NCBI GenBank assembly: GCA_003134815.1
Contig: PLCO01000053.1
Location: 1 to 64,000, forward strand
DNA length: 64,000 nt
Origin: Acidobacteriaceae bacterium
GTDB lineage: Bacteria > Acidobacteriota > Terriglobia > Terriglobales > Acidobacteriaceae
Direction: 5' to 3'
The translations under genes and the position numbers were made by a program. Below, piece after piece: positions 8,847-20,370 of the stretch. The notes beneath the pieces were generated by a model, which saw only the letters and a program-made list of their open reading frames with translations, had not been told where the DNA came from and made no database searches. Positions within the stretch are counted from its first letter, which is position 1; each line of letters starts with the position of its first letter.

Positions 8847-9893
8847 ATGTCGACCAAGCTCCGTTTCGGCGTTCTCAGCACCGCCAACATCGGCCTGAAA
8901 AAAGTGATCCCTGCCATGCAGCAGGGCGAACTGACGACCGTTACCGCCATCGCCTCGCGCGACTTGAACAAAGCCCAGGAGGCGGCCACGAAACTTGGCA
9001 TTGCCACTGCCTACGGCTCCTACGAAGAGCTGCTCGCAGACCCCAATATCGATGCCATCTACAATCCGCTGCCCAATCAGCTCCACGTTCCGTGGACAAC
9101 GAAGGCCGCGGAGGCCGGCAAGCATGTGCTCTGCGAAAAGCCGATCAGCATGACCGTGGCTGAGGCAAAAACGCTGCTGGATGTTCGCGCCCGCACCGGT
9201 GTCAAGATTTGTGAAGCCTTCATGATCCGCAGTGCGCCGCAATGGCTGCGCGTGCGCCAACTCCTCGACGAGGGCCGCATTGGCGAGCTGCGCGCCGTCG
9301 CCGGCGTCTACAGCTACTTCAACATCAATTCCGCCAACATCCGCAACCAGGTTGAGACGGGCGGCGGCGGACTCTACGACATCGGCTGCTATCTCGTGCA
9401 ATCTTCGCGCTACGCATTCGGGCGGCAGCCCCAGCGTGTAGTCGGGCTCGTCGATCGCGATGCGCAGACGGGCCGCAATGAGCTGGCGGGTCGCGATACG
9501 CAGGCGGGTATCGACCGGCTGACTTCGGCGATTCTTGATTTCGGTATTGGCCACGCGGTCTTCACATGCAGTACGCAGCAGATCCCCTGCCAGAAGATCC
9601 AGTTTCTCGGCTCGCGCGGCCGCATCGAGCTTGAGATTCCCTTCAACGCTCCCATCGACCGGCCCACGCGACTGTTCATCGATTCGACGGGCGACCTGAC
9701 TTTCAGCGGAATCACGATGGAAGCTTTCCCAACTTCAGATCAGTACGCGCTGCAAGGGGACGCCTTCGCCAGAGCTGTTCGTGACAACACAGACGTGCCG
9801 GTCCCGCTCGAGGACTCGATCGGCAACATGGCTGTGATTGAAGCCATCTTCCGCTCAGGAAAATCAGGCCAATGGGAGCAGCCGGAGCAATAG
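8847..9893 (+). CDS. Gfo/Idh/MocA family oxidoreductase
   Basis: LRFGVLSTANIGLKKVIPAM; AIYNPLPNQLHVPWTTKAAEAGKHVLCEKP. Confidence 0.93.
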   Translation: MSTKLRFGVLSTANIGLKKVIPAMQQGELTTVTAIASRDLNKAQEAATKLGIATAYGSYEELLADPNIDAIYNPLPNQLHVPWTTKAAEAGKHVLCEKPISMTVAEAKTLLDVRARTGVKICEAFMIRSAPQWLRVRQLLDEGRIGELRAVAGVYSYFNINSANIRNQVETGGGGLYDIGCYLVQSSRYAFGRQPQRVVGLVDRDAQTGRNELAGRDTQAGIDRLTSAILDFGIGHAVFTCSTQQIPCQKIQFLGSRGRIELEIPFNAPIDRPTRLFIDSTGDLTFSGITMEAFPTSDQYALQGDAFARAVRDNTDVPVPLEDSIGNMAVIEAIFRSGKSGQWEQPEQ

Positions 9894-9930
9894 GTGCATT
9901 GGTTCGCTGATAGCGTTCTGGTCGCGCCAA

Positions 9931-10980
9931 CTACGCGGCCGCGCTCTCGCGCAGGTCACGGCTCAGCGCCTCTATGCGTTTGGGATCGCTGTCCCATGCA
10001 AACATGAAGCGCGCCGCGCCGCCAATGAAGGTGTAGAAGCTCCATCCGCGCGCGCGAAGATTGTCGAGCACTTTCTCCGGCGCCTCAATGAATACTGCAT
10101 TGGCTTCGACCGGCTGCGCGAGACGCACGCTCGGAATACCCGCAACCTGCGACGCAAATTGCCGTGCACAGCTGTTCGCGTGTTCGGCGTTGCGCAGCCA
10201 CGCGCCGTTTTCCAGCATGCCCACCCATGGCGCCGAAAGAAACCGCATCTTGGCCGCAAGTTGTCCCGCCTGCTTGCAGCGGTAGTCAAAATCTGTCGCC
10301 GATGCGCGATCGAAGAACAGGACAGCTTCGCCCATCGCCATGCCGTTCTTGGCTCCGCCAAAGCACAGCACATCCACGCCGCTCTTCCAGCTCATCTCCG
10401 CCGGCGAACAGCCCAGGCTCGCGCAGGCGTTGGCAAAGCGCGCGCCGTCCATATGCAGCGAAAGTCCGCGCGACCGGCATTCCTCCGAAATCGCGCGCAA
10501 CTCGGCGAGCGTGTAAACGCGGCCGGTCTCAGTGGACTGCGTAAGAGTGACCGCGCGCGGCTTGGGATAGTGAATATCGCTGCGCTTGGTCGCCAGCTCG
10601 CGAATCGCCTCCGGCGTGAGCTTTCCTTCCGGGCTTGCCGCCACAAGCAGTTTGGAGCCGTTCGAGAAGAACTCCGGCGCGCCGCACTCGTCGGTCTCAA
10701 CATGCGCCTGGTCCGAGCAAATCACGCTGTGAAAGGACTGGCAGAGCGACGCCAGCGCCAGCGAGTTGGCTGCGGTGCCATTGAAGACAAAATAGACGTC
10801 GCACTCCGTCTCAAACAATGTGCGGAACGTATCAGCCGCACGGGCTGTCCACGGATCGTCGCCGTAAGACGTAACGTGCCCGCGGTTCGCGGCATCCATT
10901 GCCTGCCACGCCTCAGGACAAATTCCCGCGTAGTTGTCGCTGGCAAACTGCTGCAGTTCGTTAATTTCAATTTCCGCCAT
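9931..10980 (-). CDS. threonine aldolase / aromatic amino acid beta-eliminating lyase family
   Basis: YGDDPWTARAADTFRTLFETECDVYFVFNGTAANSLAL; LHMDGARFANACASLG; DVLCFGGAKNGMAMGEAVLFF (PLP-lysine region). Confidence 0.9.
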   Translation of the reverse strand: MAEIEINELQQFASDNYAGICPEAWQAMDAANRGHVTSYGDDPWTARAADTFRTLFETECDVYFVFNGTAANSLALASLCQSFHSVICSDQAHVETDECGAPEFFSNGSKLLVAASPEGKLTPEAIRELATKRSDIHYPKPRAVTLTQSTETGRVYTLAELRAISEECRSRGLSLHMDGARFANACASLGCSPAEMSWKSGVDVLCFGGAKNGMAMGEAVLFFDRASATDFDYRCKQAGQLAAKMRFLSAPWVGMLENGAWLRNAEHANSCARQFASQVAGIPSVRLAQPVEANAVFIEAPEKVLDNLRARGWSFYTFIGGAARFMFAWDSDPKRIEALSRDLRESAAA

Positions 10981-11139
10981 GGCGCGGTCCTCGCTTATTC
11001 GGGACGGAAAGCTCCCCGAACACACTCTTAGATTAACGGTTCCCTTTCAGCTAGTGGGCCGCGATCAAGCTTGACGTTTGAAGTCGCTGTAGCGGCAGTA
11101 CGCCGAACCTCGCTCAGAATGACGGTATCTTTCCATTGC

Positions 11140-11646
11140 TCATTCCTGAGGATGCTGCACGAGGGTCGCTGCGCGTCGTTCCGGTTCGGAAGCGACGATG
11201 GCCCGATGGACTGCCTGGACCGCGATGGGAATAGCCGCCGTGACCGGCTCGGTCAACTGCTCTTGCAGTTCGAAAGATTTGCCGCCTATCGTTATCGATA
11301 CAGCGCGTGCGGGGATGCGCCCGTAAAGATCCTGCGTGAGCTTGAGCAGCGAAGCGGGATCGAGATGGTGGGTAAAGATGCGAGGCAGGGATTGGGCCGG
11401 GCTCAGGCTATGAGTGGACACGACGCCGGGTTGAGCGATTGCAGAGCAGTCGAGGAAGATCGCAGTGTTCGATCTGCTCAACGGCTCAGCGTGTTCGGGC
11501 AGTAATTGCTGGGTCAGGATGACTTCAACCGCTGATTCAGCCGGTTCGTTTTGGAACTCGTCTTGCAGCGCTGAGCCAATGCGCCAGCCCACGCCGTCAT
11601 CGCCGCGCAGCGTATTGCCGCAGGCCAACACCAGTACCGGTTTCAT
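11140..11646 (-). CDS. hydrogenase maturation protease (HyaD/HoxW-type)
   Basis: MKPVLVLACGNTLRGDDGVGWRIG; located directly after the hoxH gene. Confidence 0.87.
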   Translation of the reverse strand: MKPVLVLACGNTLRGDDGVGWRIGSALQDEFQNEPAESAVEVILTQQLLPEHAEPLSRSNTAIFLDCSAIAQPGVVSTHSLSPAQSLPRIFTHHLDPASLLKLTQDLYGRIPARAVSITIGGKSFELQEQLTEPVTAAIPIAVQAVHRAIVASEPERRAATLVQHPQE

Positions 11647-11657
11647 CCCTTGCGCCC

Positions 11658-13091
11658 TCAGCCTCTGCGAAGTTCATCCAGCTTTGTGCCATCCGGGGCC
11701 AGCAGCTTGATCGATAGCGGCATCTGCCCGTAGGCGTGCGTCGAGCAGCTCAGGCAAGGGTCGAAGGTGCGAATCACGGCTTCCACCCGATTCAGCATTC
11801 CATCTTCAAGCTTGTCACCTTTCACATAGCGCTGTGCGGTCTGCAGCACGCCCCTGTTCATGGCGTTATTGTTCTGGCCGGTAGCGATGATCAGGTTTGC
11901 CCAAACCATCTGGCCGTTTTCGTCGACTTTGTAATGGTGCATGAGCGTTCCGCGCGGCGCCTCGGCAACGCCGGAGCCTTCGAGCCGATTCACACCCGCA
12001 GTCGCGCGCACATGCTTGTCGAGGATTGTGGGATCGCCGAAGATCCGCTCGATCATCTCGATCCCATGCAAAATGTCGATCAATCGCGCGTGGTGGTAGT
12101 AGAACGAACCCAGCACAGGCCCATTGGCCTTTTGCTTAAATTCTTTGAGTTCGACGTCGGCCAGCGGCGTTCCGGCATGGCTTACGATATTCAGCCGGGC
12201 CAGTGGACCTACGCGATAGGAGCCTTCGGGATAACCCAATGGCTTGTAATAGGGGAATTTCATATATGAGAACGGCTCAACTGCTTCACCGAAATGCTTT
12301 TCAAACTGCGCAGCCCGCAGCTTGTCGAGCAGGATTTTGCCTTTCGCATCGATCAACCGCAACTTGCCGTCAGTGAACTCCAGGCCACCGTCATCGGCCA
12401 CCATGCCCAGAAATGCGCCGGGGAAGTTGGCGAAACTTTCCGCCTCGTCCCGGAAACGGTCGGCAATCCGCTTATACCAATCGAGCGCGAGCTTGATGTT
12501 GGCATAGGCTTCTGGAATCAGACCCAGAATCTCGTCGCGCTTGGCCGGATCGAGCGGCTCCGTTACTCCGCCCGGCACCACCCATCCCGGATGAATGCGC
12601 TTGCGGCCCAGCAGCTCAATCATGTGCTGGCCGAAGCGCCGCAGGCCGATCCCCGCACGTCCGAGCTCGGGATTTGCACTGGCCACGCCGAAGATATTGC
12701 GCTGCGCAGGATCGGCATCCATGCCCAGCAGCAGATCGGGCGATGCAAGATAGAAAAAACTCAACGCGTGCGACTGAATGGTCTGCGCCAGGTTCAGCGC
12801 GCGCCGCAGTTTGGCAGCGGTGGGCGGAATCTCGATCGACATAATCGCTTCGCACGCCTTGGCCGAAGCAATCAGGTGGCTCACGGGGCAGATGCCGCAG
12901 ATGCGCGCCATCAGGCTGGGCATTTCATAGTAAGGCCGACCCTCGCAAAATTTCTCAAAGCCGCGAACCTGAGTCACGCTGAAATAAGCTTCTGTAACTT
13001 CACCCTGGTCGTTAGTTTTGAGCGTGATCTTGCCGTGGCCTTCAAGGCGAGTTACCGGGTCGATGGTGATGGTCTGCGACATGGCGTTCAA
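11658..13091 (-). CDS. hoxH: NiFe hydrogenase large subunit, group 3d-like
   Basis: N-terminal [10 protein letters not shown] and C-terminal [16 protein letters not shown] nickel-ligand motifs. Confidence 0.94.
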   Translation of the reverse strand: MNAMSQTITIDPVTRLEGHGKITLKTNDQGEVTEAYFSVTQVRGFEKFCEGRPYYEMPSLMARICGICPVSHLIASAKACEAIMSIEIPPTAAKLRRALNLAQTIQSHALSFFYLASPDLLLGMDADPAQRNIFGVASANPELGRAGIGLRRFGQHMIELLGRKRIHPGWVVPGGVTEPLDPAKRDEILGLIPEAYANIKLALDWYKRIADRFRDEAESFANFPGAFLGMVADDGGLEFTDGKLRLIDAKGKILLDKLRAAQFEKHFGEAVEPFSYMKFPYYKPLGYPEGSYRVGPLARLNIVSHAGTPLADVELKEFKQKANGPVLGSFYYHHARLIDILHGIEMIERIFGDPTILDKHVRATAGVNRLEGSGVAEAPRGTLMHHYKVDENGQMVWANLIIATGQNNNAMNRGVLQTAQRYVKGDKLEDGMLNRVEAVIRTFDPCLSCSTHAYGQMPLSIKLLAPDGTKLDELRRG

Positions 13092-13110
13092 TCTCCTTTT
13101 GGGCCGGATC

Positions 13111-13148
13111 GGGCCTTATGCGCCGAAGCGGGCCCTATGCGCCGAAGC
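13111..13148. repeat. 19-bp tandem duplication covering the hoxY stop codon
   Basis: GGGCCTTATGCGCCGAAGC GGGCCCTATGCGCCGAAGC. Confidence 0.93.
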
Positions 13149-13692
13149 GGGTCAGACTTGCCACGTCCGGAGTGCGTCCGGCCAATAGGTCGCTCAATAC
13201 GGTGTAGAAGGTATCCGCTGACGGCGGGCAGCCGGGCAGATACATATCCACTTTCACAAACTCATGCACCGGGCGTACTTTTTCAAGCAGCGCCGGAACA
13301 ATCACACATGGAATCTGCGCCTGGGTTGCGACATTCTGTTCATAGGCGCGATCGAGAATCGCTTCCGGACCAAACGGATTGCGCATCGAGGGCACGTTGC
13401 CGGTCACCGCGCAGTCGCCCATGGCGATCAGGAATTTAGTATGTTTGCGAATGTTGTGAATCTTGTGCTCGTCTTCCACGCTGCTGATCGCGCCCTCGAC
13501 CAGGGCCACATCGACGCGCTCCGGGTAAACCTTGAAGTCGACAAGCGGGCTGTAGACCAGATCGAATTGACTGCCCAACTCGAGCAACCGCTCGTCCATA
13601 TCAAGGAAAGACATGTGGCAGCCCGAGCAGCCGTCCAGCCATACCGTTGCGACTTTGATCTTGCTTGCGGTTTTGCCAGCGGTTTCGCTCAT
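13135..13692 (-). CDS. hoxY: NiFe hydrogenase small subunit
   Basis: [58 protein letters not shown]; start overlaps hoxU stop by ATGA. Confidence 0.93.
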   Translation of the reverse strand: MSETAGKTASKIKVATVWLDGCSGCHMSFLDMDERLLELGSQFDLVYSPLVDFKVYPERVDVALVEGAISSVEDEHKIHNIRKHTKFLIAMGDCAVTGNVPSMRNPFGPEAILDRAYEQNVATQAQIPCVIVPALLEKVRPVHEFVKVDMYLPGCPPSADTFYTVLSDLLAGRTPDVASLTRFGA

Positions 13693-14402
13693 TGTCCCTC
13701 CCGCATCATGTTGAGGTAGGGCAGAAACTCTGGATGCTTGGGATGCTCGGCGCCAAATTTGCTTTTTTCGGACAATGCGCCGGTCGGACACACTTGAACA
13801 CATTTGCCGCAACGGGTACACGAGGATTCACCCCAGGGTTGATGCAGGTCGGCGATCAGCATCGAATCGATGCCGCGGCCCATAATATCCCAGACATGCG
13901 CGCCCTCAATCTCCGCGCATACCCGCACGCATCGCGTACACAAGATGCAGCGATTATGGTCCAGAACAAAACGCTCATGCGATGCATCTACATCCAGCTT
14001 GGGGTTGCGATAGGGAAGTCGCACATGAGTCAAACCCTGCGACTGCGCCGTCGATTGCAACTCGCAATGCCCATTCGCCACGCACACTGAACAGATGTGG
14101 TTGCGCTCCGCAAAGAACAATTCCAGAATCGTCTGCCGGTAATGCTTTAGCCGGTCCGAGGCTGTAGTCACCTCCATGCCTTCCTCCACCTTCAGCACGC
14201 AAGATGGAAAAAGCTTGGGAGAGTTCTTCACCTCTACGAGGCACATCCGGCATGCGCCCACTTCTGAAAGCCCATCGAGATGACAAAGCGTGGGGATGGA
14301 GATGTTGTTTTCCCGCGCCACCTCCAGCACCGTCTGGCCGGCGCTTCCGCTCACATTCACTCCGTCGATGACAAGTGTTTTTACATCCACTGGAGCGCTC
14401 AT
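13689..14402 (-). CDS. hoxU: hydrogenase diaphorase subunit
   Basis: 2Fe-2S ferredoxin-like N-terminus, [44 protein letters not shown]. Confidence 0.93.
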   Translation of the reverse strand: MSAPVDVKTLVIDGVNVSGSAGQTVLEVARENNISIPTLCHLDGLSEVGACRMCLVEVKNSPKLFPSCVLKVEEGMEVTTASDRLKHYRQTILELFFAERNHICSVCVANGHCELQSTAQSQGLTHVRLPYRNPKLDVDASHERFVLDHNRCILCTRCVRVCAEIEGAHVWDIMGRGIDSMLIADLHQPWGESSCTRCGKCVQVCPTGALSEKSKFGAEHPKHPEFLPYLNMMREGQ

Positions 14403-16087
14403 GCCGGCACCTCCGCTTGGGACAACTCAGACAAGGGCTTGCTGCCGCACGCGCATACACCCGCGCGGCAATGCTGGTGATCGATGTGCTCCATGTATTC
14501 ATGCTTGAAGTAGCGCAGCGTGCTCAGCACTGGATTCGGCGCGGTCATGCCCAGCCCGCATAGGCTCGTGTTTTTCACCACGTCGCACAGGTCGATCAGC
14601 AGATCGAGATCGGCGTGGCTCGCTTTGCCGTCGCAAATCTTGGTCAGCAATTGATACATCTGCGCTGTGCCCGCGCGGCAGGGAATGCATTTGCCGCAGG
14701 ATTCCGTCATGCAGAACTCCATAAAGAAGCGCGCTACATTAACCATGCAGGAGGTATCGTCCATCACGATCATGCCGCCCGAGCCCATCATCGAGCCCAC
14801 GTCGATAAGCGCCTCGTAGCTGATGGGCAGATCCAGATGCTCCTCGGGAATGCAGCCGCCGGAAGGTCCGCCCGTCTGCACCGCTTTGAACTTTCGCCCG
14901 TTGGGAACCCCGCCGCCAATGCCGAAGATGATCTCGCGTAATGGCATTCCCATGGGAATTTCGACAAGTCCGGTGTTGGTAATTTTTCCCGTCAGCGCGA
15001 AGACCTTAGTGCCCTTGCTCTTCTCCGTGCCTATGCTCGCGTACCACTCCGCGCCCTTGCGAATGATTGGGGCCACATTTGCGAATGTTTCCACATTATT
15101 GATGAGTGTCGGCGAGCCCCACAGACCCGAGACTGCCGGATATGGAGGCCGCGGCCGGGGCTGTCCGCGCAGCCCTTCGATCGATGCAATCAACGCTGTC
15201 TCTTCGCCGCAGACAAACGCTCCCGCGCCCAGGCGAATCTCAATGTCAAACGCGAATGTCGTCCCGCAGATGTTATTGCCCAGTAATCCACGCCGGCGCG
15301 CATCGCGAAGAGAAGACGTCATCCGAGTTACAGCCAGCGGATACTCGGCGCGCACATAGATGTATCCTTTGCTCGCTCCCACCGCATAACCCGCAATAGC
15401 CATTCCCTCGATCACACGTTGCGGATCGCTCTCCAGCACGCTGCGATCCATGAAGGCTCCCGGATCGCCCTCGTCAGCATTGCAGATCACGTACTTCTGC
15501 GCGCCTACCGCCTTGGCCACGGTGCTCCACTTCAGTCCGGTCGGATAGCCGCCGCCGCCTCGCCCGCGCAGCCCGCTCTTCGAAATCTGCTCGATCACCG
15601 TCTGCGGGCTCATCTCTGTCAGCGCCTTGATCAGCGCCTGATACCCATCACGGCCGATGTACTCGTCGATCTTTTCCGGATCGATATAGCCGGAGTTTTC
15701 CAACACGATCGGAATCTGACCACGGAAGTACTGATCCAGGTGCGCGGTCAGTCGTTCAACCGGCTTGCCGCCGAGGCTTTCAATCAATGCCTTGACATCG
15801 CCCTCGCGCACACCGGCGTACAGTGTCTGCGCGCCTGCATCTGCCGCAGAACCAACACGCACCAGCGGTCCGGCCGCGCACAAACCCATGCAGCCAGTGC
15901 CGCGTACATGACATCGCTTGCCGGTGCGGGGAGAAGCAGCGGCAGCTTCAGCCGTCAATGTGTCTTTGAGCTTGTCGCTGTGCTGCGACAGACAGCCAAG
16001 CGCAACGCATACATTCACTTCAAAATCTGATGCTTCACGATCCGCGTTGGCCTCTTCGGCAATCTGCAGCAGTTCTTCGCTAGTCAT
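14399..16087 (-). CDS. hoxF: hydrogenase diaphorase subunit (NuoF-like)
   Basis: [53 protein letters not shown]; thioredoxin-like 2Fe-2S N-terminus. Confidence 0.93.
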   Translation of the reverse strand: MTSEELLQIAEEANADREASDFEVNVCVALGCLSQHSDKLKDTLTAEAAAASPRTGKRCHVRGTGCMGLCAAGPLVRVGSAADAGAQTLYAGVREGDVKALIESLGGKPVERLTAHLDQYFRGQIPIVLENSGYIDPEKIDEYIGRDGYQALIKALTEMSPQTVIEQISKSGLRGRGGGGYPTGLKWSTVAKAVGAQKYVICNADEGDPGAFMDRSVLESDPQRVIEGMAIAGYAVGASKGYIYVRAEYPLAVTRMTSSLRDARRRGLLGNNICGTTFAFDIEIRLGAGAFVCGEETALIASIEGLRGQPRPRPPYPAVSGLWGSPTLINNVETFANVAPIIRKGAEWYASIGTEKSKGTKVFALTGKITNTGLVEIPMGMPLREIIFGIGGGVPNGRKFKAVQTGGPSGGCIPEEHLDLPISYEALIDVGSMMGSGGMIVMDDTSCMVNVARFFMEFCMTESCGKCIPCRAGTAQMYQLLTKICDGKASHADLDLLIDLCDVVKNTSLCGLGMTAPNPVLSTLRYFKHEYMEHIDHQHCRAGVCACGSKPLSELSQAEVPA

Positions 16088-16577
16088 GCGCTGCCCACCT
16101 CTCCAACTGCTCCAGCATCACGCCAGGTTCCACCAGGCCCAACAACTCGCTATCCTCAAGAATCACGGGAGCGCGGCCGCATGCTCCTACGCAACGGGCC
16201 GTCATTAGGGAAATGTTGCCGTCCGGAGTGGTGTGGCCGGCCTTGATCTTCAGTCTCTTTTCTGCCTCAGCCATCAGCCGGTCCGCGCCCTTGATATAGC
16301 AGGCTGTGCCCAGGCAGATGGTGCAGGTGTGCTTGCCCGCGGGTTTCAAGCTGAAGTGATTATAAAAAGTCGCCACGCCAAACGCCTGACTCAACGGAAC
16401 GTGTAACGACTGGGCGACAAAGCGGATCGCAACATCGTCGAGAAATCCGAAGGAGGATTGTACGGTGTGCAACGTTTCAATCAGCGCATGGCGAGCAAAG
16501 CCATGACGCCGCATAGTGCCGTTGACGATTTTCCAACGCTTGTCGTCCGATGGAAGCGGTGGTGGTGCGAGGTTCAT
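16080..16577 (-). CDS. hoxE: hydrogenase diaphorase subunit (NuoE-like)
   Basis: VATFYNHFSLKPAGKHTCTICLGTACYIKGA ... ARCVGACGRAPVI. Confidence 0.91.
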   Translation of the reverse strand: MNLAPPPLPSDDKRWKIVNGTMRRHGFARHALIETLHTVQSSFGFLDDVAIRFVAQSLHVPLSQAFGVATFYNHFSLKPAGKHTCTICLGTACYIKGADRLMAEAEKRLKIKAGHTTPDGNISLMTARCVGACGRAPVILEDSELLGLVEPGVMLEQLERWAAHD

Positions 16578-16894
16578 TCGTCTACCTCCGGCGTGTAACT
16601 CGCTCTATCCATGTTCTATGCGCGGGGCCTGTGGTTGGCCCGTGACTCTCGTCACAGGCAGAGATTTTGGCGCGGTTTTGTCCCATATGGCGACAGAGTT
16701 TCCGCACTGATCGACACCATCGGGAGGCCGCGAACAGAACGAGGACGGTGCGGGACATCCAAACCTATCGCGCTTCGCGCTTGTACTGCGTATTACAGGC
16801 TAGTCCCAGTCAGATTGGAACCAGCCGAGATGTGAGCCAGAACACGCTCAAGACAAGTCTGCACGCCTATGATGGTTGCAAAGGAGCTAATACC

Positions 16895-17158
16895 GTGTGC
16901 CTTGCGATTCCGGGAAAACTGCTGGCGAAGACCGAAGAAGACGGAATGCTTTGCGGCCGCGTGGAGTTTGGTGGAATCGTGCGCACGGCTTGCCTGGATC
17001 TTTTGCCGGAGGCCAATGTCGGGGACTATCTACTTGTGCATGTAGGCTTTGCCATCAGCCGCATCGATGAGCAAGAAGCTACGGCCACGCTGGCTTACCT
17101 GGAAGAACTGGGTGAGTTGCAGGCAGAACTGGGCGCGCCCGAGAAAGGCCGGCCGTGA
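16895..17158 (+). CDS. hypC: hydrogenase assembly chaperone HypC, GTG start
   Basis: aaggagctaataccGTGtgccttgcgattccg gives [10 protein letters not shown]; ribosome-binding site aaggag; ATGA overlap with hypD. Confidence 0.9.
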   Translation: MCLAIPGKLLAKTEEDGMLCGRVEFGGIVRTACLDLLPEANVGDYLLVHVGFAISRIDEQEATATLAYLEELGELQAELGAPEKGRP

Positions 17159-18273
17159 AGCATCTGGATGAGTATCGCGACGAAAAGCTGGCGCGCGCGC
17201 TGGTTGAGCGGCTGCGGCGGACAGCAACCAAACCATGGGTGCTGATGGAGGTTTGCGGCGGCCAGACGCATACGCTGGTGCGCTATGGGATCGACGGGCT
17301 GCTGCCGGCGGGCATGGAGATGATCCACGGGCCCGGCTGCCCTGTGTGCGTAACTCCGCTGGAAACGATCGACAAGGCAATTGCATTGGCGGAAATGAAG
17401 GGTGTGATTCTTGCCTCGTATGGAGACATGCTACGGGTTCCGGGGTCGACGACCGACCTGCTGCGCGTGAAGGCCCAGGACGGCGATGTGCGCATGGTCT
17501 ATTCGCCATTGGATGCGTTGCGGCTGGCGAAAGAAAATCCGTCGCGCGAGGTGGTCTTTTTCGGAGTTGGATTTGAGACGACGGCGCCCCCCAATGCGGC
17601 AGCGGTTTGGCAGGCGGCGCGGCAGGGCGTGATGAACTTTTCACTCCTTGCCTCGCATGTGCTTGTACCGCCGGCGCTGCGCGCACTGCTCGGCGCAGAG
17701 GGAAACCGCGTGCAGGGCCTGATTGCGCCCGGACATGTGTGCGTAGTGGTGGGTCTGGACGAATACCACGAAATCGCGCGCGAATTTAGGCTGCCAATTG
17801 TGGTGGGCGGATTTGAGCCGGTGGATCTGCTGGAGGCCGTCGCCATGCTCTGCGACCAACTGGAAGAGGGCCGCGCCGAAGTGGAGAACCAGTACACCCG
17901 CTCGGTGCGCATGGAAGGCAATCGCCATGCGCAGCAGATGCTTGCTGACGTTCTGGAAGTCTGCGACCGGAAGTGGCGAGGGTTGGGCGAGATTCCAAAG
18001 AGCGGGCTGAAGATTCGCGCAAAATATGCGGCGTGGGACGCGGAGGTGAAATTTGATCTCAAGGAGACGCGCGTAGACGAGCCGGCTGAATGCATCAGCG
18101 CGCTGATTTTGCAGGGGCGCCGGAAACCGACAGAGTGCTCGGCATTCGGCGTGCGCTGTACGCCGGAGCGGCCGCTGGGCGCGCCGATGGTTTCCGCTGA
18201 GGGCGCATGCGCGGCGTATTACCAGTACCGCAGGCACGAAGCGGAAAGCGAATTGGCCGGAGGCGTGCGATGA
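17155..18273 (+). CDS. hypD: hydrogenase maturation protein HypD
   Basis: [39 protein letters not shown]. Confidence 0.95.
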   Translation: MKHLDEYRDEKLARALVERLRRTATKPWVLMEVCGGQTHTLVRYGIDGLLPAGMEMIHGPGCPVCVTPLETIDKAIALAEMKGVILASYGDMLRVPGSTTDLLRVKAQDGDVRMVYSPLDALRLAKENPSREVVFFGVGFETTAPPNAAAVWQAARQGVMNFSLLASHVLVPPALRALLGAEGNRVQGLIAPGHVCVVVGLDEYHEIAREFRLPIVVGGFEPVDLLEAVAMLCDQLEEGRAEVENQYTRSVRMEGNRHAQQMLADVLEVCDRKWRGLGEIPKSGLKIRAKYAAWDAEVKFDLKETRVDEPAECISALILQGRRKPTECSAFGVRCTPERPLGAPMVSAEGACAAYYQYRRHEAESELAGGVR

Positions 18274-19310
18274 GCGTGCTGGCGTGCCCAATTCCCTTTG
18301 CGGCAGATGAATTCATTCTGCTCGGCCATGGTTCAGGCGGACGCCTGTCCGCGAAATTGATGGAAGACGTGTTCCTCCCCGCATTTCGCAATCCCGCACT
18401 GGAGCGCATGGACGATCAGGCGGTCTTCAATGTGCCGGCAGGCCGCGTGGCGATGTCGACCGACACGTATGTGGTCAAGCCAATGTTTTTCCCGGGCGGA
18501 AATCTGGGCGAGCTGGCAGTTTATGGCACCGTGAACGACCTGGCCGTGGGCGGAGCAACGCCGAGATATTTGAGCGCGGGCTTTGTGCTGGAAGAAGGGT
18601 TGTCGCTCGAGACACTGAAACAATTGGTGAATTCGATGGCCGCGGCGGCTCGCAGATGCGGCGTGGAGATTGTGACCGGCGATACCAAGGTCGTGGAAAA
18701 GGGCAGCGGCGATGGCGTTTTTATCAACACAACAGGTGTCGGCTTCGTGCCGGAAGGAGTGAGCTACTCCGCTGCCAACGTGAGGCCGGGTGACCGGATC
18801 GTGCTGAATGGCTCGCTCGGTGAGCATGGCATTACGATTCTTGCGCAGCGCGAAGGTCTCGAACTCGGCGGCGACTTGCGTAGTGATGCGGCCCCGCTGC
18901 ATGAGCCTTGCGCGGCGGTGATGAAGGCCGCGCCCCGGCTTCATGCGATGCGGGACCTGACTCGCGGCGGCTTGAGCTCCGCGTTGAATGAGATCGCGCG
19001 CAGCGCGCGGGTGGGCATCGAGATTGAGGAGCGCGCAATTCCCATTTGCGACCAGGTGCGGGGAGCCTGCGAGCTGTTTGGGTTGGACCCGTTGTATGTG
19101 GCCAATGAGGGCAAAATGATTACGTTTGTTCCTGAGGAAGAAGCCCAGGCCGCAGTGGCCGCGATGCAGGCCAATGAACTGGGCCGTCAAGCACGCATAA
19201 TCGGCGTGGTCACCGAGCGTCACCCGCGCATGGTGGTATTGCGGACCACCCTGGGCACGGAGCGGATCGTGGACATGCTGGCGCAGGACCAGTTGCCGCG
19301 CATTTGTTAG
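18270..19310 (+). CDS. hypE: hydrogenase maturation protein HypE
   Basis: [60 protein letters not shown]-terminal LPRIC. Confidence 0.95.
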   Translation: MSVLACPIPFAADEFILLGHGSGGRLSAKLMEDVFLPAFRNPALERMDDQAVFNVPAGRVAMSTDTYVVKPMFFPGGNLGELAVYGTVNDLAVGGATPRYLSAGFVLEEGLSLETLKQLVNSMAAAARRCGVEIVTGDTKVVEKGSGDGVFINTTGVGFVPEGVSYSAANVRPGDRIVLNGSLGEHGITILAQREGLELGGDLRSDAAPLHEPCAAVMKAAPRLHAMRDLTRGGLSSALNEIARSARVGIEIEERAIPICDQVRGACELFGLDPLYVANEGKMITFVPEEEAQAAVAAMQANELGRQARIIGVVTERHPRMVVLRTTLGTERIVDMLAQDQLPRIC

Positions 19311-19325
19311 CAGAGGGAATCGCCC

Positions 19326-19745
19326 ATGCATGAGTTGGCGCTTGCGGAATCGATAATGGATGCGGTGAGCCGGGAGTTGGAAGCGTATCCCGGCGCGACG
19401 CCCCTTCGCGTTGGCGTGAAAGTCGGCGTGATGGCCGCTGTAGATGTAGACGCGTTACGATTCTGTTTCGAGATTGCGGTGCGCGGATCCGAGTGGCCCC
19501 TGTTAAAGCTCGACGCCGAAGTCATTCCGGGCGAGGTGCATTGCCTCACCTGCGGCCACCGGACGCGCGCAGAATCCACCGTGCTGGATTGCGAGCGATG
19601 CGGCTCAACGCAAACCGTAATGCATGGGTCGGATGAATTGGATCTGACTTGTCTGGAGGTAGAGCGGGATGGAAACGATCACGTTGAAGCAGAAGGTGCT
19701 GAGCGAGAACCAGAGAATTGCCACAGCGCTACGCCAGCGTTATGA
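19326..19745 (+). CDS. hypA: hydrogenase nickel incorporation protein HypA
   Basis: MHELALAESIMDAV; zinc site VHCLTCGHRTRAESTVLDCERCG. Confidence 0.93.
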   Translation: MHELALAESIMDAVSRELEAYPGATPLRVGVKVGVMAAVDVDALRFCFEIAVRGSEWPLLKLDAEVIPGEVHCLTCGHRTRAESTVLDCERCGSTQTVMHGSDELDLTCLEVERDGNDHVEAEGAEREPENCHSATPAL

Positions 19746-20370
19746 CGCGGCAGGGCTGCTGTGCCTGAATCTGATTTCGGCGCCGGGCTCCGGCAAGACC
19801 GCGTTGCTTGAAAAAACGCTCGAAGCGCTGGGCCGCGAAGAGCCGTCAAGAAGATTGCGCGTAGCCGTGCTGACCGGAGACATTCAGACCGACAACGATG
19901 CTCGCAGGCTCGCGCGCTACGGCTATCCGGTGAAGCAGATTACGACCGGCGGTACTTGTCATCTGGATGGGACGATGATCGAGCGCGCGCTGGCGGACTG
20001 GAAGCTGGACGAGATTGATCTGCTCTTCATCGAAAACGTGGGCAACCTGGTGTGCCCGTCGAGTTACGACTTGGGCGAACATGCCAAGATCGTGCTGCTC
20101 TCCGTCACCGAGGGCGACGACAAGCCGCTGAAATATCCGTCGATCTTTTTCAAGTCCGAGCTATTTCTCATGACTAAAGTAGACCTGCTGGGGCTGGTGC
20201 CGTTCGATGCCGATGAGGCGGAGCGCAATGCGCGGCGCATTCATCAGGGGATGGAAATTGTGCGTTGCTCGGCCACGAAAGAGGGCGGCCTGGATGGGTG
20301 GTTGAAGTGGCTTGAGGCCAGGCTGGAAGCAGTTCGCGAGGGTCTTCATGCAGGGGTCGCCAGCAATTGA
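19669..20370 (+). CDS. hypB: hydrogenase nickel incorporation GTPase HypB
   Basis: NLISAPGSGKTALLEKTL, VAVLTGDIQTDNDARRL, ITTGGTCHLDGTMIERAL, FIENVGNLVCPSSYDLGE. Confidence 0.95.
   Translation: METITLKQKVLSENQRIATALRQRYDAAGLLCLNLISAPGSGKTALLEKTLEALGREEPSRRLRVAVLTGDIQTDNDARRLARYGYPVKQITTGGTCHLDGTMIERALADWKLDEIDLLFIENVGNLVCPSSYDLGEHAKIVLLSVTEGDDKPLKYPSIFFKSELFLMTKVDLLGLVPFDADEAERNARRIHQGMEIVRCSATKEGGLDGWLKWLEARLEAVREGLHAGVASN

Noticed and set aside
9838-11031. 397-aa plus-strand ORF
   Set aside because: Antisense to the threonine aldolase gene.
16670-16686. Possible sigma-54 promoter TTTGGCGCGGTTTTGTC near the hox/hyp region
   Set aside because: The -24 GG is present but the -12 position reads TC instead of GC at the required spacing.
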